From assembly GCF_028200735.1 (NCBI RefSeq), contig NZ_JAQKPV010000001.1:62001-126000 (forward strand): a DNA stretch of 64,000 bases, written 5' to 3'. The translations under genes and the position numbers were made by a program. Each line of letters begins with the position of its first letter. Position 1 is the stretch's first letter. Under the pieces are notes generated by a model that searched no databases, was not told where the DNA came from, and saw only the letters and a list, made by a program, of their open reading frames with translations. Below, piece by piece: positions 39,148 through 47,550 of the stretch. This stretch comes from Streptomyces sp. ACA25. Its GTDB lineage: Bacteria > Actinomycetota > Actinomycetes > Streptomycetales > Streptomycetaceae.

Positions 39148-39757
39148 CCTGCCTCCGCTCCATGGGCGCCTCCGGAACAAGGTGGCAGACCAGCAGCTTC
39201 AGGAAGAACAGCGGGGCGAACCACCCGAGGACGGCAGGCACCTGAAGCCAGAACAGGTTGACCAGGAGGGCGGCCATCAGCATCGCCATCGCCACCGGCC
39301 GACGGAGGTGCAGCGGAGCGAACTCCACCGCTGCGGCCCCGCAGAGCAGCAGGGCGCTGTTGCCCAGGATCCACACCCAGTCGCCCGACAGGACGATGAG
39401 GCCGACGGCCGCGAGGTGGACCAGGTGTGCGCTGACGAACAGCAGCCGGGCCCGCCGGGCCCCGGGATCGGCACGGTGGTACCAGCGCTTCGCGGCGTTG
39501 GTCGCGTTGGTGAGCACCCCGCCGAAGAGGTCCAGCCCCACCAGGGCCACCACGAGTATCTGGACGACCGACCACGTGTGCAGGGCGTCCGAGGCAGCGA
39601 CTCCGGCGGCCAGGAGCGCGGCGCAGCCGAGCAGTCCCCCGGTCTCCACAGCTGACTCCGCACGGGACTTGCCCGGTCCCATGAACCGCTCCAGGCGCCC
39701 CGCGAGCCCGGGAGAGGTGGAAGGTACGTCCCAGATAATCTTGATGTCAGCGCGCAT
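39140..39757 (-). CDS. Integral membrane protein
   Basis: A 205-residue protein with about six hydrophobic helices (ETGGLLGCAALLAAGVAA, VVQILVVALVGLDLFGGVL, LFVSAHLVHLAAVGLIVL, ILGNSALLLCGAAAVEF, AMAMLMAALLVNLFWLQV, FFLKLLVCHLV). The loop NATNAAKRWYHR stands between helices. No family is named with confidence. Its start overlaps the end of the TetR gene by 11 bases and its end overlaps the acetyltransferase, so the three genes form one operon. Confidence 0.8.
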   Translation of the reverse strand: MRADIKIIWDVPSTSPGLAGRLERFMGPGKSRAESAVETGGLLGCAALLAAGVAASDALHTWSVVQILVVALVGLDLFGGVLTNATNAAKRWYHRADPGARRARLLFVSAHLVHLAAVGLIVLSGDWVWILGNSALLLCGAAAVEFAPLHLRRPVAMAMLMAALLVNLFWLQVPAVLGWFAPLFFLKLLVCHLVPEAPMERRQDV

Positions 39758-40415
39758 CCGCGCGGTCCTTCCCGTCGCGTCCGGCAGCCCCGGGCGCGCT
39801 CCACATGGAGCGCAGCAGACTCCACAGCTGCTGCGCGCTCTCTTCTTGTTCCGCCGCCGCTATGGGAGACGTCGTGGCTGGGGCGGCCGGAGGGGCGGCA
39901 CCGGTGCGCATGCGGGCGAGTGCCCAGGAGTCGGCGGCCCGTACGACCGCTGCGGTCACCGTCACCAGCAGCCCGTGGTCCACATCGGTGCGGATGACCC
40001 CCAGCCGCTGTCCGTCCGTCACGAGAGCGGCGAACCAGTCCCGCCACGGCCCGTCATCGGCCTGGCCGAGGGCGGCGTCGGCCAGGGCCAGGTCGTCCGG
40101 GTGCGTGTGCAGGTGGGCGACGAGGGCGCCTGCGCCCGCTTCGAGGCGGGACCAGAACTCCGCCTCGTCGCGCGCGGGCACCCAGGGGCCGAGGGCGCGG
40201 AGCAGTCGCCCGAGCACTCCGCCGAGCACGGCGGTGAGCAGGTCCTCCCGGCCGTCGAAGTAGTGGTACGCCGCGGTCTTCGAGATGCCCGCGGCTTCGA
40301 TGATCTTGTTGTAGGAGGCGGCTTCCGAGCCGTGCTCGGCGAAGTGACGGCGTGCCACGCCGAGGATGAGCTCCTGGCGCTCGACCGGGAGGCGGTCGAA
40401 TCGGGGAAGGGGCAT
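39747..40415 (-). CDS. TetR-family transcriptional regulator
   Basis: A 222-residue repressor. The N-terminal DNA-binding domain is typical: RQELILGVARRHFAEHGSEAASYNKIIEAAGISKTAAYHYFDGREDLL. The C-terminal ligand domain is less conserved and ends in a Gln/Ser/Arg-rich tail. The ATG at 40415 is ten bases from a GTACAC–9–GTGTAC dyad that is likely its own operator. It heads the operon with the membrane protein and acetyltransferase. Confidence 0.92.
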   Translation of the reverse strand: MPLPRFDRLPVERQELILGVARRHFAEHGSEAASYNKIIEAAGISKTAAYHYFDGREDLLTAVLGGVLGRLLRALGPWVPARDEAEFWSRLEAGAGALVAHLHTHPDDLALADAALGQADDGPWRDWFAALVTDGQRLGVIRTDVDHGLLVTVTAAVVRAADSWALARMRTGAAPPAAPATTSPIAAAEQEESAQQLWSLLRSMWSAPGAAGRDGKDRADAR

Positions 40416-40424
40416 GAACCGAGA

Positions 40425-40456
40425 GTACACACTTCCAAGGTGTACCGCCAGTACAC
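40425..40456. promoter_or_regulatory. TetR operator candidate
   Basis: GTACAC (40425–40430) and GTGTAC (40440–40445) form a 21-base dyad with a nine-base centre, and GTACAC recurs at 40451–40456. It lies directly upstream of the TetR start, as expected for autoregulation. Confidence 0.68.
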
Positions 40457-40660
40457 TGCTCGGCCCGGTCCGGTCTGCCTTGCACGGAAGGCTGCCGTCA
40501 AGAGCGGAAGTAGCCCTTCCGGAACCGAGCAGAGACCTGGGCTGCGATCTCGTCCTGGAAGAATTTCCGGAGAAGTGTCGATCCGGCCGCGTCCCGTTCG
40601 TCGTCATGGTGTGCGGCGACCACCGCGCGAGGAACCACAGGACCTGACAGGAGACGGACC

Positions 40661-41011
40661 ATGAAGTACATGCTGCTGATCAACGCCGGTGCGGTCGACG
40701 AGAACGGCGGAGCCGCCGAGTGCAGCGTCGAGGACTGGATGAGCTACGACCAGGAGGTGCAGGACGCTGGGATCCTGGTTTCCGGGGAATCTCTGGCGGA
40801 CCTGGTCACCGCCACGACGGTACGGGTGGACCAGGACGGCAGGCGGGTCGTCACGGACGGGCCGTTCGCCGAGACCCGCGAGGTGCTCGGCGGCTTCTAC
40901 GTCATCGACGTACCGGACCTCGATGTCGCGCTCGACTGGGCTTCCCGCTGTCCCGGCGCGCGCGGCAGCGGGTCGGTCGTGGTGCGGCCGATCGCCGACT
41001 TCGGGGCCTGA
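40661..41011 (+). CDS. YCII/DGPF-domain protein
   Basis: A 116-residue protein with the family's MKYMLLINA start and the name-giving motif VVTDGPFAETREVLGGFYVID; the end DLDVALDWASRCPGARGSGSVVVRPI is also typical. DGPF proteins are encoded with ECF sigma factors of group ECF42, as here (one base between stop and next start). The ATG at 40661 has AGGAGACGG upstream. Biochemical role not known. Confidence 0.93.
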   Translation: MKYMLLINAGAVDENGGAAECSVEDWMSYDQEVQDAGILVSGESLADLVTATTVRVDQDGRRVVTDGPFAETREVLGGFYVIDVPDLDVALDWASRCPGARGSGSVVVRPIADFGA

Positions 41012-41012
41012 C

Positions 41013-42332
41013 ATGAGGGACGGGGGAGCCACCGGACCCGACACACCCGTCGAGCCACCCGGCCGGTCGCCCCGCCCGCCGACGGTGGAGTCGGTGTTCC
41101 GTGAGGAACGCGGCCGGCTGCTTGCCTCCCTCGTCCGTCAGTTCGGCGATCTCGACCTGGCCGAGGAGGTCACCTCCGAGGCCGTCGAGGCGGCGCTGGT
41201 GCACTGGCCGGTCGAGGGCGTCCCGGCCAGGCCCGGCGCCTGGCTGCTGACCACGGCACGGCGCAAGGCCGTCGACCGCCTGCGGCGGGACCAGGCGTAC
41301 GCCGCCCGCCTCGCCCTCCTGCAGGTGGAGGTGGAGCGGGCCTCCCCCGCCCCGCCCGCTGACGCCGACGGCGAGCTGCCCGACGAGCGGCTGCAGATGT
41401 TCTTCACCTGCGCCCATCCCGCGCTCGCCGCAGAGGCCCGTACGGCGCTGATCCTGCGCTGCCTGGCCGGTCTCACGACGCCCGAGGTCGCGCGGGCCTT
41501 CGTGGTGCCGCCCGCGACCATGGCCCAGCGGATCGTGCGGGCGAAGAAGAAGATCCGTGAGGCCCGTATCCCGTTCCGGGTACCCGGCGCCGACGAGCTG
41601 CCGGAACGGCTGCCCGGCGTGCTCCAGGTCCTCTATTCGATCTTCACCGAGGGCTACGCCGCCAGCTCGGGCCCTCGGCTGCAACGGCTCGACCTCGCCG
41701 AGGAGGCCCTCCGGCTGGCGCGGATCCTGCACCGGCTGCTGCCCGCCGAGCGGGAGGTCTCCGGGCTGCTCGCCCTGATGCTGCTGACCCACGCGCGACG
41801 CGACGCCCGCACCGGTCCGGCAGGCGAGCTCGTGCTCCTCGACGACCAGGACCGCGGCCGCTGGGACCACCCGATGATCGCGGAGGGCCGCGACCTGGTG
41901 CTCGCCGCTTTGACCGGAGGCCCGCCCGGCCCCTACGGCGTGCAGGCCGCCATCGCGGCCCTGCACGACGAGGCCTCCGGCCTCGCGACCACCGACTGGC
42001 CACAGATCGTCGCGCTCTACGACGTGCTGCTCGCCCTCACGCCGTCCCCCCTGGTCGAGCTCAACCGAGCGGCGGCGGTGGCCATGCGCGACGGCCCCGA
42101 AGCGGGCCTGACACTGCTCGACGAGCTGGCCGGCGAGCCACGGCTGCGCGGTCACCACCCCTACCCGGCCGCCCGGGGAGACCTGCTGCGCCGGCTCGGC
42201 CGGCTGCCCGAGGCCGCGACGGCCTACCGGGAAGCACTCGGCCTGGCGGGCACCGAACCCGAACGGACCCACCTCCGAAACAAGCTGACCGAGGTCGAAC
42301 CGCCCGACCCGGCCGGCACCACCGGCACCTGA
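41013..42332 (+). CDS. ECF RNA polymerase sigma factor with long C-terminal extension (ECF42-like)
   Basis: A 439-residue sigma factor. Region 2 is VFREERGRLLASLVRQFGDLDLAEEVTSEAVEAAL with RPGAWLLTTARRKAVDRLRRD; region 4 is ARTALILRCLAGLTTPEVARAFVVPPATMAQRIVRAKKKIREA. A 240-residue extension follows, beginning IPFRVPGADELPERLPGVLQVLYSIFTEGYAA and containing TPSPLVELNRAAAVAM and TPR-like helices, which is the DUF6596-type extension of ECF42. There is no anti-sigma gene; the DGPF gene just upstream is the usual partner. Confidence 0.94.
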   Translation: MRDGGATGPDTPVEPPGRSPRPPTVESVFREERGRLLASLVRQFGDLDLAEEVTSEAVEAALVHWPVEGVPARPGAWLLTTARRKAVDRLRRDQAYAARLALLQVEVERASPAPPADADGELPDERLQMFFTCAHPALAAEARTALILRCLAGLTTPEVARAFVVPPATMAQRIVRAKKKIREARIPFRVPGADELPERLPGVLQVLYSIFTEGYAASSGPRLQRLDLAEEALRLARILHRLLPAEREVSGLLALMLLTHARRDARTGPAGELVLLDDQDRGRWDHPMIAEGRDLVLAALTGGPPGPYGVQAAIAALHDEASGLATTDWPQIVALYDVLLALTPSPLVELNRAAAVAMRDGPEAGLTLLDELAGEPRLRGHHPYPAARGDLLRRLGRLPEAATAYREALGLAGTEPERTHLRNKLTEVEPPDPAGTTGT

Positions 42333-42372
42333 CCCGTCCCGGCCCGCTGGGTCCCCCGGCGCTCCGGGATCG

Positions 42373-42419
42373 GGCGCATTTCCACGGGAGAACGGGCCGT
42401 TTCGACGTGGAAACGCGCC
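42373..42419. repeat. 47-bp palindromic repeat, copy 2
   Basis: Arms GGCGCATTTCCACG (42373–42386) and CGTGGAAACGCGCC (42406–42419) differ from perfect pairing at one position. The right arm and the TTCGA/TTCCGA junction match copy 1 at 1522–1568. In this copy the centre AACGG–G–CCGTT continues the stem in register. It lies 40 bases after the sigma gene. Confidence 0.75.
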
Positions 42420-42508
42420 CTGCGCGACGTGGATTCGTGCCCGCCGCACTCCCGGAGCTCGGGTTCCGGGAGTCGGGATGCGGGATCCGGGTGCTCTTTC
42501 TGAGGAAC

Positions 42509-42532
42509 GGGTGGGTTCGGTAGAACCCACCC
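42509..42532 (+). terminator. Hairpin, probable terminator
   Basis: GGGTGGGTTC (42509–42518), loop GGTA, then GAACCCACCC (42523–42532): a perfect 10-base stem before the gene at 42689. Confidence 0.65.
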
Positions 42533-42688
42533 ACCCTCCCCCTTTGGCCAGCAATTCTTACGTTGTGTGATGAATTGGACACGCGGCCGCGAGAGGCGTA
42601 GCGTGCGATTCGTCCAAGAAAGTCTTCGGCCCCCGCTCGGTGTTGGTCGCACCGACGGGGGCCTGGCCGACAAGATCCAGGAAATCTC

Positions 42689-43783
42689 GTGGCGTGTCTT
42701 CATGCTAGCCCTCTTGCGCCCACCGATGCACACCCGGTGGCACCGCACGGTTACGGAAAGCGCTCGGCGCCCGGTCAGGCACCGAGCGGGAGAGCGGACT
42801 TCGCCGGTCTGCGGCCCAGGGACGCGGCGATCGCCGGGTACGTGGACCGGCTGCCGGACGGGGCGGACATCTCGATCAAGACGCTCGCGGCCCAGCTCCC
42901 GCACGGGCAGATGGCCATCGGCACCTCGTTGAAGCGCCTGTCGGCCGCCGGGCATCTGCGGCGGGTGAGCGAGCGGCTGGAGGAGTCGGCGCAGTGGGTG
43001 ACGCGCACGTACTTCACCCGCACCCCGCGCAGCGACTGCTGGTGGGCGGCGTTTCTCAGCGGGGAGGGGACTGCCGGGCCGGAGGTGACGGCGCGGGAGG
43101 CGGAGAGGCCCCCGCCGCCGCCCCTGCCCCGGTCCAGAGGACCGGCGGGGTCGGGGGCGGCGACGCACGGGCACGCCGCCCGGCTACCCGCGCAGCGGGG
43201 GCCGGATCGACCCGCTGTGCCGCGCGGGAGGCCGGTGGCAGCGGAACGGGGCGGCGCGGACAGGTCCGCGGGGGATGCCGTGGCGGCGGTGGGGCCTTCG
43301 CGACCGGAGCGTTCCCGTGCGTACCGGGTACTGGCCGGGCTCGGGGAGGCTGACCCACGGATGACGCTGTCGGCCGCCGACTGCGCCGCGCTGGAGAGGC
43401 TGGCCGAGGAGTGGCTGCGGCGCGGGAGCACGGAGCAGCAGATGCGGCTCGCGCTCACGGCAGGACTGCCCCCTTCGGTGCACTCGCCGCGGGCCATGGC
43501 CGAGCGACGGCTGACCGACAAGGTGCCGCCCGAACCGTGGCGTGAACCGGAGCCGTCGACCCGGCGCGTGCGGCGCGTTGTGGAGTGCACCGTTTGCCGG
43601 GCACCGGGCAGGCCGGAGGCGCTGCCCGGCGGCCTGTGCCCGGACTGCCGGGGTGAGCCGCCCCCTCCACCGGACCTGCCCCGGGTGGAGGCGGCCCGGT
43701 ATGCGGCGGATATCCGGGCGCTGCTGCGTGCGGGGCGCGAGCGGCGCCCCGGCCGGGCCGGGCACGCACAGCCGACGCGGTGA
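42689..43783 (+). CDS. Helix-turn-helix protein with C-terminal zinc ribbon
   Basis: A 364-residue protein of a type frequent in Streptomyces. The N-terminal winged-helix-like part includes RDAAIAGYVDRLPDGADISI, KTLAAQLPHGQMAIGTSLKRLSAAGHLRRV and WVTRTYFTRT. A disordered Pro/Arg-rich middle leads to a helical segment (SAADCAALERLAEEWLRRGS) and then a zinc ribbon CTVCRAPGR…GGLCPDCRG. The GTG at 42689 has AGGAA six bases before it. It resembles MarR-like or replication-relaxation-type regulators but the target is unknown. Confidence 0.75.
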   Translation: MACLHASPLAPTDAHPVAPHGYGKRSAPGQAPSGRADFAGLRPRDAAIAGYVDRLPDGADISIKTLAAQLPHGQMAIGTSLKRLSAAGHLRRVSERLEESAQWVTRTYFTRTPRSDCWWAAFLSGEGTAGPEVTAREAERPPPPPLPRSRGPAGSGAATHGHAARLPAQRGPDRPAVPRGRPVAAERGGADRSAGDAVAAVGPSRPERSRAYRVLAGLGEADPRMTLSAADCAALERLAEEWLRRGSTEQQMRLALTAGLPPSVHSPRAMAERRLTDKVPPEPWREPEPSTRRVRRVVECTVCRAPGRPEALPGGLCPDCRGEPPPPPDLPRVEAARYAADIRALLRAGRERRPGRAGHAQPTR

Positions 43784-43915
43784 CGGCAGCGCCCCGGGCT
43801 TGGCCGGGCCACGGCCGAGAGGCCGGATGCAGCGTGCCGGGGCGCGGAAGGAGGCCGGGTGGTGCCGGGCGGGGCGCGGAGCGGGCCTGCCGGTGAGGGT
43901 GGCTGTCCCGGGGGG

Positions 43916-43996
43916 CTATTTGCGGAAGGTGCGCAGGGCGATGATGGCGGCCAGCAGGATGGCGATCGCGAAGATCACCATGGTGGCGTTGCTCAT
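43916..43996 (-). CDS. 26-residue membrane peptide of the MSNAT type
   Basis: A tiny frame encoding MSNATMVIFAIAILLAAIIA then LRTFRK: a single hydrophobic helix with a basic end. It is supported by clear similarity to the 28-residue peptide at 53486–53572 in the linaridin-like cluster (same MSNAT start, IF-IAI, AA-IA and RK end). A GGAGCGCCCGGA purine stretch precedes the ATG. It stands alone between convergent and divergent neighbours. Function unknown. Confidence 0.55.
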   Translation of the reverse strand: MSNATMVIFAIAILLAAIIALRTFRK

Positions 43997-44209
43997 TCCG
44001 GGCGCTCCCGTCCTCGTCCCACCCTGAGCCCGCGTCACCGGGTGCCGGACGGCACGTGTCCGTCCGGCACCCGGCGGGCGGGCGCCGCGCCCGCACGGCG
44101 GCACCCATTTATTGTGCAACTGTTCGAGCGGGAAGGAAAGTTGCCAGGTGCGGCGCGGCGCGGCGTGCCGGGCCGTGCCAGGCCGGGCCGGGTGACCCGG
44201 GGGCGGGGC

Positions 44210-45040
44210 TCAGCCGGCCGTCGCCGCGCGGTCCAGGAGCGCGCGGGCCGCGTCCGGGAAGGGGCGGCCGAGTATGACGCCCTCGCCGGAGCCCACCGAG
44301 GTGACGGCGACGAGCGTGCCGGACTCGGTGACCGGGTCGTAACCCTGGAGCCACGGGCCGCCGCTGGAGCCCTGGTTCAGCCCGCAGTTCTCCAGCAGCA
44401 GCCCGCCGACGTTGGACGGGGCGGCATCGGCCGGGCCGAGCACCCGCGTCGGGCCTTCGCAGTAGTGCTGGGTCTCCCCGTCGTACGGGGGTCCGGCCGG
44501 GTAGCCGAGCGTGATGACCTGCTCGGACTCGGGGACCGGCTCGAAGGAGGGCCGGTTGGCGCCGTGCACCTCCTGGACCGTGCGGCCGTCCTGGAGTTCC
44601 AGGGTCAGGAAGGCGTAGTCGTGCGGCAGGAGGTCGCTCAGCTGCCGGTTGATGTCCCAGTCGGCGGGGAGGTGGAAGGAGGCGACCTTCCAGCCGGTCT
44701 CCCGGTAGGCGGCGGCGTCGCGCTCAAGACCGGGGAGGAACCAGACGTCCTGCGGGACCGCCGGGTCCTCCTGGGTCTGCACGCAGTGGGCGGCGGTGGC
44801 GACCACGCTGCCGTTGGCGGCATCGACGACGGCGCCCGAGCACACGCCGATCGTCCCGTCCGCCAGTTCGAGCACGAGCTTTCCGACGTTTCCTATGGAG
44901 CCCGTGGGCCAGGGGGCCGCGGGGGTGCCGGGAACGGCCTCCTCGACCGGTTGGGCGACCGCCGGCGTGGTGAGGCCGAGGGCAGCGACGGCAAGAGCAC
45001 TGACGGTTGCGGCGCACAGGGCCGCTCGCGGCTTCTGCAT
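44210..45040 (-). CDS. Secreted trypsin-like serine protease
   Basis: A 276-residue exported protein. Signal peptide PRAALCAATVSALAVAALGL with cleavage near AVAQP. The catalytic triad is visible: His in VVATAAHCV, Asp in LLPHDYAFLTLEL, and Ser in LNQGSSGGPWLQG. Four cysteines could form two disulfides (CSGAV with AHC; HYCEG with ENCG). It resembles actinobacterial trypsin-like hydrolases rather than chymotrypsin-type SGP proteases. The ATG at 45040 has GGTGGCGG upstream. Confidence 0.9.
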   Translation of the reverse strand: MQKPRAALCAATVSALAVAALGLTTPAVAQPVEEAVPGTPAAPWPTGSIGNVGKLVLELADGTIGVCSGAVVDAANGSVVATAAHCVQTQEDPAVPQDVWFLPGLERDAAAYRETGWKVASFHLPADWDINRQLSDLLPHDYAFLTLELQDGRTVQEVHGANRPSFEPVPESEQVITLGYPAGPPYDGETQHYCEGPTRVLGPADAAPSNVGGLLLENCGLNQGSSGGPWLQGYDPVTESGTLVAVTSVGSGEGVILGRPFPDAARALLDRAATAG

Positions 45041-45321
45041 ACCGCCACCGTGTGGTGACCGCGCACGCCTCGCCACCGGCGGTCAGCCAGTCGAGTGCAG
45101 GTAAAGCTCTGGCAAAGCGGCCGGGTCGTGCCACCGGTGTGGACCAGTGCCGCGCCGCAGGCCCCGACACGACGCACACGAAAGACCGTCAAAAAGCCGC
45201 TGACGTGCGAAGTCCGTGTTGACTCAGGTCGATGACGGCATCCATTGACGGCACCCCCACGGAAGCACTACCCCTGGTGCGGTCGGTATCGGCATGTACA
45301 CGACGAAGCTGGGAGGCCGCA

Positions 45322-47340
45322 GTGCGACAGCCCCACACCCGTACCGGACGGGGGAAACCCGCGGTGCGTGCGGCGGCAGCTGCTGCGGCGGTGGCCGTGG
45401 CGCTGCCCCTGCTGTCGCTGGGCGGCCCCGCTGCGGCCGGCGACGACCCCCGCGCCCTGCAACAGGCTTTCCGCGCCGCGGCCGAGCGCCACCAGGTCCC
45501 CGAGGAGGTGCTGCTCGGCGTCTCGTACCTCCAGTCCCGCTGGGACGGGCACCGGGGCGCCGCGAGCGTGACCGGTGGCTACGGTCCGATGCATCTGACC
45601 GACGCGCAGACCGCGCTCACCGAGGCGGGCGCGGACAACCATCACCTGCACGGCGAGGAGGACCCGCGCGGCGACGCGGGCCGGCCACTGGTGCTGGACG
45701 ACCATCCCGAGCCGTCCGGGGTGCCGGACCTCTCCGCGCTGCCGGAGCGGTTCCGGACCCTGGACCGGGCAGCCGAGCTGACCGGGCTCGGCCCCGAGGA
45801 GCTGCGGACCAGCAACGCGGCGAACGTACAGGGCGGCGCCGCGCTGCTGGCCGCAGCGCAGCGGGAGCTGGAGCAGCCGCTGAGCGAGGACCCCGCCGAC
45901 TGGTACGGCGCGGTGGCCGCCTACGCCGGCTCCGCCACCCAGGACGCCGCCGAGACCTTCGCCGACGAGGTGTACGAGGTCATCGGCACCGGTGAGCGGC
46001 ACACCACCGGCGAGGGCCAGACCGTCGAGCTCGCCGCGACCGAGGTGGAGCCGCGCACCGGCACCGCTGACGGACTGGGGCTGCCCCGCCCGGAGCGTGA
46101 CCCCCGGACGGAGTGCCCGCGGACGGTGTCCTGCGAGTGGGTCTCCGCAGCCTACGAGCAGTTCGAGCGCCCGGACGGGTCCACCGGCTACGGCAATCAC
46201 GACAAGGCCGACCGCCCCCGCTCACAGAAGATCGAGTACCTGGTCATCCACGACATGGAGGGCTACTTCCGGCCCTCCATCGGCCTGGTGCAGGACCCGA
46301 CCTGGGCCTCCTGGCAGTACAGCCTGCAAGCCTCGGACGGTCACATCGCCCAGCACATCCCGGCCCGGGACGTCGCCTGGCAGGCCGGCAACTGGTACGT
46401 CAACGCCACCTCCATCGGCCTGGAGCACGAGGGCTTCCTGCGCGCTCCGGACGCCTGGTACACGGAGGCGATGTACCGCACCTCCGCGCGGCTGGTGCAG
46501 TACCTCGCCGGGAAGCACGGCATCCCGCTGGACCGGCACCACATCCTCGGGCACGACAGCGTGCCCGGCATCGGCCCGGCGAACATCCCCGGCATGCACA
46601 CCGACCCCGGCCCGTACTGGGACTGGGCGCACTACTTCCGGCTGATGGGCGCCCCGGTCGTACCGAGCGCCGGACCCGACGCGGAGCTGATCACTGTCCG
46701 GCCGGACTACGACCGTCACCGCCCGCAGTACACCGGCTGCACCCCGGAGGACGCCGCGCTGCCCTGCGCACCGCACGGCTCCAGCGCGGTGCGGCTGCAC
46801 GTCGCCCCCGACCACTCGGCGGACCTGGTGCCCGACATCGGGACCCACCCGGGCCGGGACGGGCGGTCCGGGATCAGCATCTACGACATCGGGGCACGGG
46901 CCTCCACCGGCCAGCAGTTCGCGGTCGCGGACCGGGACGGGGACTGGACGGCGATCTGGTTCAACGGAGAGAAGGCCTGGTTCCACCACCCGCCGGAGCA
47001 GCCCACGGCGGTCGCCAGCCGTGGCTGGGTGGCCACCCCCCGGGACGGTCTCGGCCGGGTTCCCGTCTACGGCGTCGCGTACCCCGAGCCGGCGGACTAC
47101 CCCGAGGGCGTCCCGGTCCGGGCCTTCCAGGAGCTGCCGTACGCCTTCACCCCCGGGCAGTCCTACGCGGTCGGCCGCGGCGGTCAGCCCTTCGCGGGTG
47201 AGTTCTACTCGGCCGTCTCCTTCGATCCGGAGAACCACCAGGTCGTGCGCGGCCAGGAGTACTACCAGATCCAGCTCGGCCACCGCCACGCCTACGTCAA
47301 GGCGGAGGACGTGGAGGTGACCCGCGCCGGCCGCAACTGA
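45322..47340 (+). CDS. Secreted N-acetylmuramoyl-L-alanine amidase with N-terminal lysozyme-like segment
   Basis: A 672-residue exported cell-wall enzyme. The GTG at 45322 has GGGAGG seven bases upstream and starts a signal peptide (AAAAAAAVAVALPLLSLGG). The first 200 residues (QQAFRAAAERHQVPEEVLLGVSYLQSRWDGHRG … AWYGAVAAYAG-like segment) resemble a transglycosylase-type lysozyme domain without an obvious full active site. The Amidase_2 domain follows: EYLVIHDMEG (zinc His), SIGLEHEGF, HHILGHDSVPG and HTDPGPYWDW. The C-terminal part has two SH3-like wall-binding stretches. It ends at a hairpin terminator. Confidence 0.9.
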   Translation: MRQPHTRTGRGKPAVRAAAAAAAVAVALPLLSLGGPAAAGDDPRALQQAFRAAAERHQVPEEVLLGVSYLQSRWDGHRGAASVTGGYGPMHLTDAQTALTEAGADNHHLHGEEDPRGDAGRPLVLDDHPEPSGVPDLSALPERFRTLDRAAELTGLGPEELRTSNAANVQGGAALLAAAQRELEQPLSEDPADWYGAVAAYAGSATQDAAETFADEVYEVIGTGERHTTGEGQTVELAATEVEPRTGTADGLGLPRPERDPRTECPRTVSCEWVSAAYEQFERPDGSTGYGNHDKADRPRSQKIEYLVIHDMEGYFRPSIGLVQDPTWASWQYSLQASDGHIAQHIPARDVAWQAGNWYVNATSIGLEHEGFLRAPDAWYTEAMYRTSARLVQYLAGKHGIPLDRHHILGHDSVPGIGPANIPGMHTDPGPYWDWAHYFRLMGAPVVPSAGPDAELITVRPDYDRHRPQYTGCTPEDAALPCAPHGSSAVRLHVAPDHSADLVPDIGTHPGRDGRSGISIYDIGARASTGQQFAVADRDGDWTAIWFNGEKAWFHHPPEQPTAVASRGWVATPRDGLGRVPVYGVAYPEPADYPEGVPVRAFQELPYAFTPGQSYAVGRGGQPFAGEFYSAVSFDPENHQVVRGQEYYQIQLGHRHAYVKAEDVEVTRAGRN

Positions 47341-47348
47341 CCCCGTGG

Positions 47349-47378
47349 CGCGGGGCCGCGGAAACCTCCGGCCCCGCG
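47349..47378 (+). terminator. Hairpin terminator after the amidase
   Basis: CGCGGGGCCG (47349–47358) pairs with CGGCCCCGCG (47369–47378), ten bases after the stop. Confidence 0.75.
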
Positions 47379-47550
47379 GGAGGGGAGTTCCTGCAATCCA
47401 GGATTGCCGGGCGCATTCATCGGATCAATGCAGATATCCGGGCAGAATTACCCGGGCTCTCCACAATTTCTGTACGACTGCTACACAGATGTTCGACCCT
47501 CACCTAAAGTGTGACGCGTCCGCTACAAGGTTTTAGCGCGGGGGTGCACC

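Larger units (their letters stand above)
42333..42688. other. Intergenic region holding repeat copy 2 and a hairpin
   Basis: This 356-base gap contains the 47-bp palindromic repeat (42373–42419), a smaller inverted repeat ACTCCCGG…CCGGGAGT around 42450–42475, the terminator-like hairpin at 42509–42532, and then an A/T-richer stretch near 42550–42585 suited to a promoter for the gene at 42689. Confidence 0.5.

Noticed and set aside
40425..40660. A short leader gene between the TetR gene and the DGPF gene
   Set aside because: Short frames exist but lack coding bias and ribosome sites; the stretch is explained by the operator and promoter.
45041..45321. A ydaO-type (c-di-AMP) riboswitch before the amidase gene, as found for some Streptomyces wall hydrolases
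   Set aside because: The conserved helices and GA-rich motifs of that riboswitch were not found in the 280-base region.
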